From the NCBI RefSeq assembly GCF_009866965.1, contig NZ_SPKJ01000043.1, positions 1 through 33,158 of the forward strand: a DNA stretch of 33,158 bases. Reading direction: 5' to 3'. The DNA is from Propylenella binzhouense (GTDB lineage: Bacteria; Pseudomonadota; Alphaproteobacteria; Rhizobiales; Afifellaceae). Positions 8,419 through 15,263 of this stretch are shown here, piece by piece. Each line of letters begins with the position of its first letter. Positions within the stretch are counted from its first letter, which is position 1. A program made the translations under genes and the position numbers. The notes beneath the pieces are model-generated. The model made no database searches and had not been told where the DNA came from. It worked only from the letters and a program-made list of their open reading frames with translations.

Positions 8419-9438
8419 ATGACAGGGATGCCTTCCGCCGCCCGCGCGGCCGCACTGGCCCTTCTGGCGATGATCGGCGCGGCCGCCGCCGCGCCGCCCG
8501 TTGCCGCCCAAGGCGCGCCGGAACCGGGCAGGACCTACACGATCGGCTTCTCGCAGATCGTCGACCACCCGGCGCTCAACGCCACCCGGCAGGGCTTCCT
8601 CGACGCGCTCAAGGAGGCCGGGTTCGAGGAAGGCCGGAATCTCGCCTTCGAGTACCAGAACGCCCAGGGCGACGTCGGCACGGCCCGCAGCATCGCGGAG
8701 CGCTTCATCGCCGGGAAGGTCGATCTCCTCGCCCCGTGCACGACCCCCGTCGTGCTCGCCACGATCCGCGCCGCGCGCGATTCGGGCATTCCCGTCGTGT
8801 TCGGCTGCGTGACGAACCCCGTCCAGGCGGGCGTGGTGGAGAGCGCCGACGCTCCGACGGGCACGAACGTCACCGGCTTCTACACGGTGCCCCCCGTCGC
8901 CCGGAACTTCGACATCTTCACCGCCATCGCGCCGGGCATGAAGACGGTCGGCACGATCTACAATTCGGGCGAATCGAATTCCGAGGCGCTCAACAAGCTC
9001 GCCAAAGCCGAGGCCGAGAAGCGCGGCATGACCTGGCTCGAGGCGCCGGTCACGTCGAGCGCCGAGGTGCTGACGGCGGTCCAGTCGCTCGCCGGCAAGG
9101 TCGACGCGATCATAACGCTGCAGGACAACACCGTCGCCTCCGCCTACGAGGCGATCGTGAAGACGGTCGAGGAGGCGAAGCTGCCCTGGTTCTCTTTCGA
9201 CGTGCAGGCGGTGAAGCGCGGCGCCATCGCGGCGCTCGCGCAGGACCAGTACCAGAACGGCGTCGACTGGGCGAAGAAGGTCGCCGTCCCGGTGCTCCTC
9301 GGCAAGGATCCGGGGACCATCGTGCCCGTCGAGGCGGAAGTCTTCGAGATCCAGCTCAACGCCGACGCGGCGAAGGCGGCCGGCGTGACGATCCCCGACG
9401 AGGTCAGGGCGAAGGCGAGCCAGGTCCACGGCGGGTGA
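8419..9438 (+). CDS. ABC substrate-binding protein, TrpX-like (ABC_sub_bind family)
   Basis: Periplasmic receptor of about 339 residues from the ABC_sub_bind (PF04392) family, which has a LivJ-like two-lobe fold. A Sec signal peptide runs to about residue 31 (AALALLAMIG then PPVAAQG). The mature part starts YTIGFSQIVDHPALNATRQG, a hallmark of the family. GAGAGGA at 8404-8410 overlaps the first ATG (8410) but lies eight bases before the ATG at 8419, which I prefer. Known members carry tryptophan or other amino acids in Firmicutes; proteobacterial members are mostly of unknown substrate. The following UbiD gene suggests an aromatic or unsaturated carboxylic acid. Confidence 0.92.
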   Translation: MTGMPSAARAAALALLAMIGAAAAAPPVAAQGAPEPGRTYTIGFSQIVDHPALNATRQGFLDALKEAGFEEGRNLAFEYQNAQGDVGTARSIAERFIAGKVDLLAPCTTPVVLATIRAARDSGIPVVFGCVTNPVQAGVVESADAPTGTNVTGFYTVPPVARNFDIFTAIAPGMKTVGTIYNSGESNSEALNKLAKAEAEKRGMTWLEAPVTSSAEVLTAVQSLAGKVDAIITLQDNTVASAYEAIVKTVEEAKLPWFSFDVQAVKRGAIAALAQDQYQNGVDWAKKVAVPVLLGKDPGTIVPVEAEVFEIQLNADAAKAAGVTIPDEVRAKASQVHGG

Positions 9439-10772
9439 GCGCGGAAGCCGGCGCGGCTTCCGGCATGCGCGCCGCGGTCGACCGGCTGCTCCGGGAGGGG
9501 CGGGTGCGGGTCGTCGAGCGCGCGGTGTCCGGACGCTTCGAGCTCGCCGCCGTCACCCAGGCCTCGCAGCGGGAGAGCGACGCCCCCCTCCTCTTCCGCA
9601 GGGTCGGGAACTCGCGCTTTCCGGTCGTCACCAACCTCTTCGGCAGCCGCGACCGGATGATGGCCATGATCGGCGCGGAGGATTCCTTCTGCCGGCGCTG
9701 GGCCGAGCTGATGCGCGCGCCCGGCGCGCCGCCCCGGATGGTGGGCGAGCCGGCCGGGCTCGAGGAGATCCGGCTCTCCGACCTGCCCGCTATCACCTAT
9801 TCGGAGCGCGACGGCGGGCCCTACATCACCGCCGGCGTGTTCCTGGCGAAGGAGCCGGAGAGCGGCATCCCGAACCTCTCCTTCCACCGCTGTCAGGTCG
9901 TCGGCGACCGCGAGCTGCGGGTGCGGCTCGGCAGCTCGCATCACCTGACGCGCTACCAGGCCGGCGCCGAGGCGCAGGGCGAGGCGCTCGAGGCCGCCAT
10001 CCTGCTCGGGGCGCCGCCGCCGCTCGTCCTCGCCGCGGCCGCCCCGCTCGCCTATGACGAGGACGAGATGGAGGTCGCCGCCAAGATCGCCGGGGCTCCG
10101 CTCGCGCTGCGCCGCTGCCGGACCGTCGCGCTCGACGTGCCGGCCGAAACCGAGATCGTCATCGAGGGCCGCATCCTGCCCGGCATTCGCCGCCCCGAGG
10201 GACCATTCGGCGAGTTCATGGGCTATTACGTCGAGATCGGCGACAACCACGTCTTCGAGGTGAGCGCGGTCGTCGCCCGCCCCGATGCCCTCTACCATGC
10301 CCTTCTCTGCGGCTCCCCGGAGGACCTGCGCCTGCTCGAGCTCGCGGTCGCGACCCGCACCTACCAGGCGCTCCTCGCCGCCAATCTCCGCGGCATCGTC
10401 GACGTCGCCTGCACCCCCTTCACCATGAGCACGGTCGTGAAGATGGAGCAGGCCTATGAAGGCCATGCCCGCCAGGTGCTGATGACGGCGGTCGGGGCCA
10501 ACCACGACTGGAACAAGACGGTCTTCGCGGTCGACGAGGACGTCGACATCGGCAATTTCGACGATGTCTGGTGGGCCTATCTCACGCGGGGACGCGCGGA
10601 TTCCCGCGCCTTCGTGCTCCAGGACCTGCCCGGCTTCTACCGCGACCCCATGAAGGACCATTGGGGCCGCCTCGCCATCGACGCGACGGCGCCGTTCGGG
10701 CGGAAAAGCGAGTTCGTCCGCAAGCGCGTGCCGGGCGCGGAGGCGATCCGGCTCGCCGATTATCTCGCCTGA
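9435..10772 (+). CDS. UbiD-family prenylated-FMN-dependent decarboxylase
   Basis: A 445-residue cytosolic (de)carboxylase of the UbiD/Fdc family, acting on an aromatic, heteroaromatic or alpha,beta-unsaturated acid with prFMN. Catalytic and cofactor residues are in place: Asn147 and Arg152 in NLSFHR, and Glu255 and Glu260 in EGPFGEF. The spacing matches Fdc1 Asn168/Arg173 and Glu277/Glu282. GGPYITAGV and GYYVEIGDNH are further family blocks. GTG 9435 overlaps the binding-protein stop (GTGA); ATG 9465 is possible. No UbiX-type flavin prenyltransferase is in the window, so prFMN must come from elsewhere. The coupled ABC importer presumably supplies the acid. Confidence 0.92.
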   Translation: MSAEAGAASGMRAAVDRLLREGRVRVVERAVSGRFELAAVTQASQRESDAPLLFRRVGNSRFPVVTNLFGSRDRMMAMIGAEDSFCRRWAELMRAPGAPPRMVGEPAGLEEIRLSDLPAITYSERDGGPYITAGVFLAKEPESGIPNLSFHRCQVVGDRELRVRLGSSHHLTRYQAGAEAQGEALEAAILLGAPPPLVLAAAAPLAYDEDEMEVAAKIAGAPLALRRCRTVALDVPAETEIVIEGRILPGIRRPEGPFGEFMGYYVEIGDNHVFEVSAVVARPDALYHALLCGSPEDLRLLELAVATRTYQALLAANLRGIVDVACTPFTMSTVVKMEQAYEGHARQVLMTAVGANHDWNKTVFAVDEDVDIGNFDDVWWAYLTRGRADSRAFVLQDLPGFYRDPMKDHWGRLAIDATAPFGRKSEFVRKRVPGAEAIRLADYLA

Positions 10773-10778
10773 GGCGCA

Positions 10779-10794
10779 GGCGGCCGGCGCCGCC
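10779..10794. terminator. Weak hairpin between convergent UbiD and MFS genes
   Basis: GGCGGC and GCCGCC pair around a CGGC loop, six bases after the UbiD stop. There is no T-tract on either strand, so intrinsic termination is doubtful, and in this GC-rich DNA a 6-bp arm is not rare. Confidence 0.25.
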
Positions 10795-10849
10795 GCCGGT
10801 CCGCTCAGCCGCCCGCGGGCAGGCCCTCCGCCGTCCCCCTGACGATCTC

Positions 10850-12109
10850 CTATTCCGCGGGGACCGCCTGCCTGACGCCGTAGGTCCCGAGGTCGAGCCG
10901 GCGCAGCTTTGGCGCGCGCCAGGCCACGGCGACGACCACGCCGATCGTGAGCAGGCCGCCGGCGACGACCGCCCGTGTCGGCCCGAGGAGCGAGGCGGTG
11001 AAACCCATCTGGGCGGCGCCGAGCTCGTTCGACGAGCTGACGAAGACCATCCGCACGGCCGCGATCCGGCCGCGCATGTGCTCCGGCGAGGCGAGCCGCA
11101 GGATGGCGTGCCGGATGACCATGCTGAGCCCGTCGCAGACGCCCGCGAGGAAGAGCACGGCGAGCGACAGGTAGAAGTTGGTCGAGAGGCCGAACGCGAC
11201 CATGCAGAGGCCGAAGCCGGCGATGATCAGGTGCAGCGCCAGCCCGGCGCTGGTGCGCGGCATGAAGCGCACCGCCAGCACCGCCGCGGTCAGCGCACCG
11301 GCCGCGATCGCCGACCGGAGCAGGCCGAAGCCGGAGGGACCGACCTTCAGGATGTCCGTGGCGAAGATCGGGAGCAGCGCCGCCGCGCCGCCGAAGAAGA
11401 CGGCGAAGAGGTCGAGCGCCATCGAGCCGATCAGCACCTCGTTCGCGAAGACGTAGCGCACGCCCTCGTAGATGCGCCCGAGCGGGCCCGGGCCGCCGGG
11501 CGGATGAACCGGGACGGGCTTCTCCGAGATCCCGAAGGCGAACACGCCCCAGGCGGTGGCGAAGAGCGCCGCGAGCACGCCGTAGGTCGCGACCGGGCCC
11601 CATGCGGCCCAGGCGAAGCCCATCGCGACCGGTCCGAGCATGTCGGAGACGCGCGCAAGCGTCGAGATCACCGGCACGCCCTTCAGGACCAGCCGCACGG
11701 GCAGGACCTGGGCCTCGAGGCCGACCGCCGCCGGCGTCTGGTAGGCGCGGACGGTGGCCGACAGGAAGCCGGCCGCGAGCAGCATCGTCACCAGCCAGGC
11801 CTCGGTCGCCGCGACCAGCATCAGCCCGCAGCAGACGAGGCCGAGGAGCGCGATCGTGCCGAGCACCAGCCTGCGGCGGCTGCGCCGGTCGGCGATCTCG
11901 CCGCCATGCAGCGACAGCGTGAGCGCGGGAATGACCTGGACGATCCCGAGGAGCGCGATGTCGAGCGCGAGCTTCCGGGCCTCGTAGACGTGGAATGCGA
12001 GCATGACCGTCAGGGCCGAGGCCGCGAAGCGCTCGATCGAATTCGCGGTCACGAAGGCCCGGAACTCCCGGTTGCTCCAGAGTTCCTGATCAAAGAAGCG
12101 CCGGAGCAT
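10850..12109 (-). CDS. MFS transporter, EntS-like (MFS_3)
   Basis: Inner-membrane major facilitator of 419 residues with about twelve hydrophobic segments. Characteristic features are the N-terminal NREFRAFVTANSIERFA, the loop 2-3 motif GEIADRRSRRRLVLG, and the second-half motif LRLASPEHMRGRIAAVRMVF that marks the EntS/enterobactin-exporter-like subgroup. Export of a small molecule is the family expectation, but the substrate is unknown. It stands alone on the minus strand, convergent with the UbiD operon, and 135 bases downstream of the leftward binding-protein gene. The start ATG 12109 lacks a good ribosome site, so the N-terminus is uncertain by a few codons. Confidence 0.88.
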   Translation of the reverse strand: MLRRFFDQELWSNREFRAFVTANSIERFAASALTVMLAFHVYEARKLALDIALLGIVQVIPALTLSLHGGEIADRRSRRRLVLGTIALLGLVCCGLMLVAATEAWLVTMLLAAGFLSATVRAYQTPAAVGLEAQVLPVRLVLKGVPVISTLARVSDMLGPVAMGFAWAAWGPVATYGVLAALFATAWGVFAFGISEKPVPVHPPGGPGPLGRIYEGVRYVFANEVLIGSMALDLFAVFFGGAAALLPIFATDILKVGPSGFGLLRSAIAAGALTAAVLAVRFMPRTSAGLALHLIIAGFGLCMVAFGLSTNFYLSLAVLFLAGVCDGLSMVIRHAILRLASPEHMRGRIAAVRMVFVSSSNELGAAQMGFTASLLGPTRAVVAGGLLTIGVVVAVAWRAPKLRRLDLGTYGVRQAVPAE

Positions 12110-12198
12110 TCGGAGGGTCCCCGCAGAAGGCGACCGGCCGCCCGGCCGGTCCGGAACCGCGCCATTGCCGCAGAGGCGCGCGCGGGTATTCGCAATGC

Positions 12199-12228
12199 CG
12201 CGCCGGCCGTCGGAGGAAGGCCGGCGCG
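12199..12228 (-). terminator. 10-bp perfect stem-loop downstream of binding protein 1
   Basis: CGCGCCGGCC at 12199-12208 pairs perfectly with GGCCGGCGCG at 12219-12228 across a ten-base loop. It lies 17 bases beyond the stop of the leftward binding-protein gene and before the MFS gene in the same orientation. There is no U-tract, so it may slow transcription or protect a 3' end rather than terminate by itself. Confidence 0.45.
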
Positions 12229-12244
12229 CCGTTCGGCGCCGTGG

Positions 12245-13822
12245 CTATTCCACGGTGACCTGCGTGAAGTCCTGGTACCAGCTCTGCGCCTGCACGAAGC
12301 CCTTCACGTTGGGGGCGAGCGCGCGCGGGTTGAGGTCGTGGACGATGAAGAGCCGCGGCGCATCGTCGACGACCAAAGCGTGCGCCTCGGCGATCTTGGC
12401 GTCCTGCACCTCCGGGGAGAAGCTCGCAAAGGCCTCGGCCATCAGCTTGTCCACCTTCTCGTTCTTGTACCGCCCCCAGTTGGAAGTGCCGCCCATGCTG
12501 GTGACGTTCGAATAGAGGTTGGTGGGATCGCCGAAGGGCTGGCCGTGGTTGATCGCGTCGCGATGCGGCACGCCCTCCGCGCCGGGCGGCGTGCGCATGC
12601 CCTGGAGCACCGTGCCCCAGTCCGCCACCTCGTACTCGACCTTCACGCCGACCTCGGCGAGCATCTGCTGGATGAACTCGGCCATCGGCAGCGGCACCAT
12701 GTTGCCGGAGCCCGCGGTCGGCAGCAGCACCTTGAAGGAGAGCGGCCTCTTGTCCGGGCCGTAGCCCGCTTCCGCCAGGAGCGCCTTCGCCTTCTCCGGA
12801 TCGTAGGTGTAGATCTGGGTCGGCTTGCCGAAATACTTGTTCTCCTTCTGGTAGATTCCGATCGCCGGGACCGCGGTGCCGGACAGCAGCGCCACCATGC
12901 CCTCCCGGTCGATGGCGTAGTTGAGCGCGCGCCGCACGCGGACGTCCTGGAGAGGCCCCTCCTCCTTCATGTTGAAGCGCCAGGACCAGATGTGCAGGTA
13001 GGGCTTCGTCACGATCTGAAAGCCGGCCGCCTGCAGGGACGGGATGGAATCCGGCATCGGGAACTCGATCCAGTCGACCTGGCCGGAGCGGAGCGCGGCG
13101 ACCCGGGTATTCGCGTCCGGGATCGGCAGCAGGATGAGCTTCTCGAGCTTGGGGATGCGGGTCTTGTCCCAGTAGTCCTCGTTGCGCTCGAGCTCGATCG
13201 AGGTCTGCCGGGTCACGCTCACGACCTTGAACGGGCCGGTGCCCGCCGGATGCGCCTGGAAGGCGATCCAGTCGCGGCCGACCTTCTCGTACTGGCGCGG
13301 ACTCACGATGAAGACGCGCGAGATCGGGTAAGGCAGCATGCTGAACGGCACCTTGGTCGTCAGCGCGATCTGGCTGTCGCTGATCTTCTCGTACGAGGCG
13401 ATCTGCGAGGTATAGGTGGCGTAGGACGCGGAAGCCGTATCGTATTGCGGGGCGTCCTTGTTCAGGTGCCGGTCGAGGTTCCAGATCACGTCGTCGGCGG
13501 TCAGGAGAGACCCGTCGTGGAAGTGCACGCCCTGCCGCAGGGTGAAGATCCAGCGCTTGCTGTCGTTCGGATCCACGTGCCACTCGGTGGCGAGCCCGGG
13601 GGTGAGGTCCGCAGGCGCATCCGTCTTCGTGAAGTCCCAGTTCACCAGCGCGTCGTAGATCGTATAGCCGGCGAAGCGGCCGCCCTCGCTGCCATTGTCG
13701 GGTATGCCGCCCGTCGTCGGCACGTCGGAGGTCGTCATCGCGATGCGCAGCGTCTGGGCATGGGCGCCGGCGGCAAGGAGCGCGAGCGCGCCCGCCACAA
13801 TCAAGGTCCTGATGGGCTTCAT
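12245..13822 (-). CDS. Dpp/Opp-type ABC substrate-binding protein (family 5), paralog 1
   Basis: Periplasmic receptor of 525 residues with a Sec signal peptide (KPIRTLIVAGALALLAAGAHA, cleavage near residue 23). Family-5 landmarks are LTPGLATEWHVDP, FTLRQGVHFHDG, GTGPFKVV, NEDYWDK and the C-terminal VKGFVQAQSWYQDF. ATG 13822 has AAGGAG five bases upstream. It has no permease or ATPase beside it on this strand; it is clearly related, block by block, to the second binding protein at 21785-23398 and probably feeds the DppBCDF-like complex across the regulator. Its upstream region carries the shared 37-bp element at 14117-14153, giving a 5' leader of roughly 275 bases. Confidence 0.93.
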   Translation of the reverse strand: MKPIRTLIVAGALALLAAGAHAQTLRIAMTTSDVPTTGGIPDNGSEGGRFAGYTIYDALVNWDFTKTDAPADLTPGLATEWHVDPNDSKRWIFTLRQGVHFHDGSLLTADDVIWNLDRHLNKDAPQYDTASASYATYTSQIASYEKISDSQIALTTKVPFSMLPYPISRVFIVSPRQYEKVGRDWIAFQAHPAGTGPFKVVSVTRQTSIELERNEDYWDKTRIPKLEKLILLPIPDANTRVAALRSGQVDWIEFPMPDSIPSLQAAGFQIVTKPYLHIWSWRFNMKEEGPLQDVRVRRALNYAIDREGMVALLSGTAVPAIGIYQKENKYFGKPTQIYTYDPEKAKALLAEAGYGPDKRPLSFKVLLPTAGSGNMVPLPMAEFIQQMLAEVGVKVEYEVADWGTVLQGMRTPPGAEGVPHRDAINHGQPFGDPTNLYSNVTSMGGTSNWGRYKNEKVDKLMAEAFASFSPEVQDAKIAEAHALVVDDAPRLFIVHDLNPRALAPNVKGFVQAQSWYQDFTQVTVE

Positions 13823-14268
13823 AGGAGCTCCTTTCCGGGAGAGCCAGAATCCGGGCTGCCGTCTCGTGCGGCCGACGATTCCTCCCAGGAGCAGCGGCTC
13901 GAAACCGGCCGCCTTATTGGAACGGAGCGCCCCGCGGGACGGCTCCGGACGCCGCTCTTGCGCGGCATTGCCGAACGCCGCCGGGGCGGAATCCGGATTG
14001 TCGTCGAGCCCGGCCGGCGGCCGGGCAGGCCCGCGCGGCTGCAGGCGTCCGCGGAGCCGGCCGGCGCGCATCTGCATGCCGCCCGGCCGCTCTGCCGGAA
14101 TGCAGGCTGTCGGAGAGGCTCAGGGTTGTCAAGCTACTTGATCTAAGATCAAGGTCCGGCGCCCAGCGCGGCCCCTCGCCCGAAGGAGGCCGCACGGATC
14201 GGCAGGCGCTTGGGCGGCGGAACGCTCCACCGCGCCGGGGCGCGGAGCGCGACGCGGCGGTCGGCGGC
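13823..14268. other. 446-bp intergenic region: long leader and promoter of binding protein 1
   Basis: The right third holds the promoter/operator element at 14104-14153. Between it and the binding-protein start lies about 275 bases of very GC-rich DNA, which would be a long 5' leader. I found no recognisable riboswitch, small gene or repeat. The frame upstream of the ATG is open but Arg/Pro-rich and looks non-coding. The stretch 14154-14268 carries the 3' flank of the regulator gene with nothing recognisable. Confidence 0.5.
14104..14153 (-). promoter_or_regulatory. Operator/promoter of binding protein 1 (copy 1 of shared 37-bp element)
   Basis: Reading leftward: CTTGATCTTAGATCAAG (14153-14137) is a perfect 8-1-8 palindrome. 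It is followed by TAG and CTTGA, which forms a second, smaller palindrome (TCAAG-n3-CTTGA). The last half overlaps a TTGACA -35 box (14132-14127). A weak -10 candidate CAGCCT lies exactly 17 bases on (14109-14104). A poor -10 with operator halves directly upstream of and touching the -35 suggests activation or competition by a dimeric regulator, most simply the XRE-cupin protein next door. Confidence 0.7.
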
Positions 14269-14925
14269 TCAGAGGCTCGGGGGCGTGTTCACCCAGAGGA
14301 TCCGGGCCACGCGCTCGCCGCGATTCTCGTATCCGTGGGGCAGCGAGGACGGGAAGAAGAGCAGGTCGCCCGACCGCATCGTGTAGGCCTTGTCGTCGAC
14401 GACGACATCCAGCTCGCCCTCGATCAGATATCCGAGTTCCTCGCCGACATGCTGCACCATGCCGTCGCTGCGGACGCCGGGCGGTATGTTGAGGATGTTG
14501 GCCTGCAGGAGCCCGCTCTTCGCGATCGGGATGATGCGCTCGAACCACGCGCCGGAACGCCCGAGCTCAGGGTCCTCGACGATCCTCGCGCGGCGTTCGG
14601 CCGGAAAATGGTGGACGGGGCTCGCGGCCTGGTCGCCTTCGGCGAAGAGCTCCGCGATGCTGGTGCCGAGCGCGCTCGCCAGCCGGTGCAGGAACGAGAT
14701 CGAGGGGGTCAGCTTCTCGTTCTCGAGCTTCGACAGCATGCTCTCCGAGCAGCCCACGATCTCCGCCAGCTCCTTCAGCGTGTGGCCTCTGACGAGACGC
14801 GCATGCTTGAGCTTCGAGCCGATGTGATATTCCGGCTGCTCCGCCCGCCGCCTGGAATCGGGGAGATCCGCAGGCTGTTCTGTGGCGAGCTCCGCCGCCC
14901 GCCTCGTGCCTGGCGCTTGAACCAC
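14269..14925 (-). CDS. XRE-cupin transcriptional regulator
   Basis: About 218 residues: a Cro/C1-type helix-turn-helix (about residues 35-90, including KLKHARLVRGHTLKELAEIV and GCSESMLSKLENEKLTPS) followed by a small C-terminal cupin (LGYLIEGELDVVVDD, SGDLLFFPSSLPHGYENRG). This is the PuuR/SutR-like architecture, in which the cupin usually senses a small metabolite. The start is uncertain: GTG 14925 has AGGGA seven bases upstream and is preferred; ATG 14973 would add 16 basic residues. The gene lies between the two copies of the 37-bp palindromic element, which makes it the prime candidate for binding them. Its effector is probably the imported compound or a hydrolysis product. Confidence 0.9.
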   Translation of the reverse strand: MVQAPGTRRAAELATEQPADLPDSRRRAEQPEYHIGSKLKHARLVRGHTLKELAEIVGCSESMLSKLENEKLTPSISFLHRLASALGTSIAELFAEGDQAASPVHHFPAERRARIVEDPELGRSGAWFERIIPIAKSGLLQANILNIPPGVRSDGMVQHVGEELGYLIEGELDVVVDDKAYTMRSGDLLFFPSSLPHGYENRGERVARILWVNTPPSL

Positions 14926-15263
14926 GTCGTTTCCCTGATCTTCGCGATGCCGGCCTGAACCGGCCGATCGCATTTCCCGCTGTTCTTCGTTCCGGAACGC
15001 TCTGCCCCGCACGGGCACCGCACCCGCCTTGTTGCAGCCTTCACACCGCCCTGACAAGCTCGCCGCAAAGCCCGCCCGGGCCAGGCGGCACGTCGGCCCG
15101 CGAGATGTAGCGGCGACTTGATCTTTACTCAAGCTGCTTGACAAGCCTGTGCCGGCCCGCCACGCTGGACCCATCGACCGGTCCGAGCGCGCCTGATGCG
15201 ACGCACGACGACCGCTTCGAATGCGGAACCCGTGCAACGTCCCGGCGCCGCGAGGAGCAGATC
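14926..15263. other. 338-bp intergenic region between regulator and first amidase
   Basis: This divergent region carries copy 2 of the 37-bp operator/promoter element (15117-15153), pointing to the amidase, and the ribosome site GAGGAG at 15252-15257. The 190 bases between the element and the regulator start must hold the regulator's promoter; no clear -35/-10 pair is visible on the minus strand. Confidence 0.5.
15117..15166 (+). promoter_or_regulatory. Operator/promoter of the amidase-dpp operon (copy 2 of shared 37-bp element)
   Basis: CTTGA-n7-TCAAG (15117-15133), then CTG, then CTTGA overlapping TTGACA (15138-15143). The -10 candidate CACGCT is at 15161-15166, exactly 17 bases after the -35. 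Base by base, 30 of 37 positions (15117-15153) equal those of the copy at 14153-14117 read on the other strand. The predicted transcript would begin near 15173, about 90 bases before the amidase ATG. Confidence 0.72.

Noticed and set aside
13823-13832. Self-complementary AGGAGCTCCT at the ribosome site of binding protein 1 as an RNA switch
   Set aside because: A ten-base palindrome with no loop cannot fold on itself; it is simply the AAGGAG site followed by its complement.
10571-14146. Plus-strand open frame of almost 1200 codons opposite the MFS and binding-protein genes
   Set aside because: It is a product of high GC with few stop codons; the translation is rich in Arg, Gly, Asp and His with no domain, and both real genes lie on the other strand.
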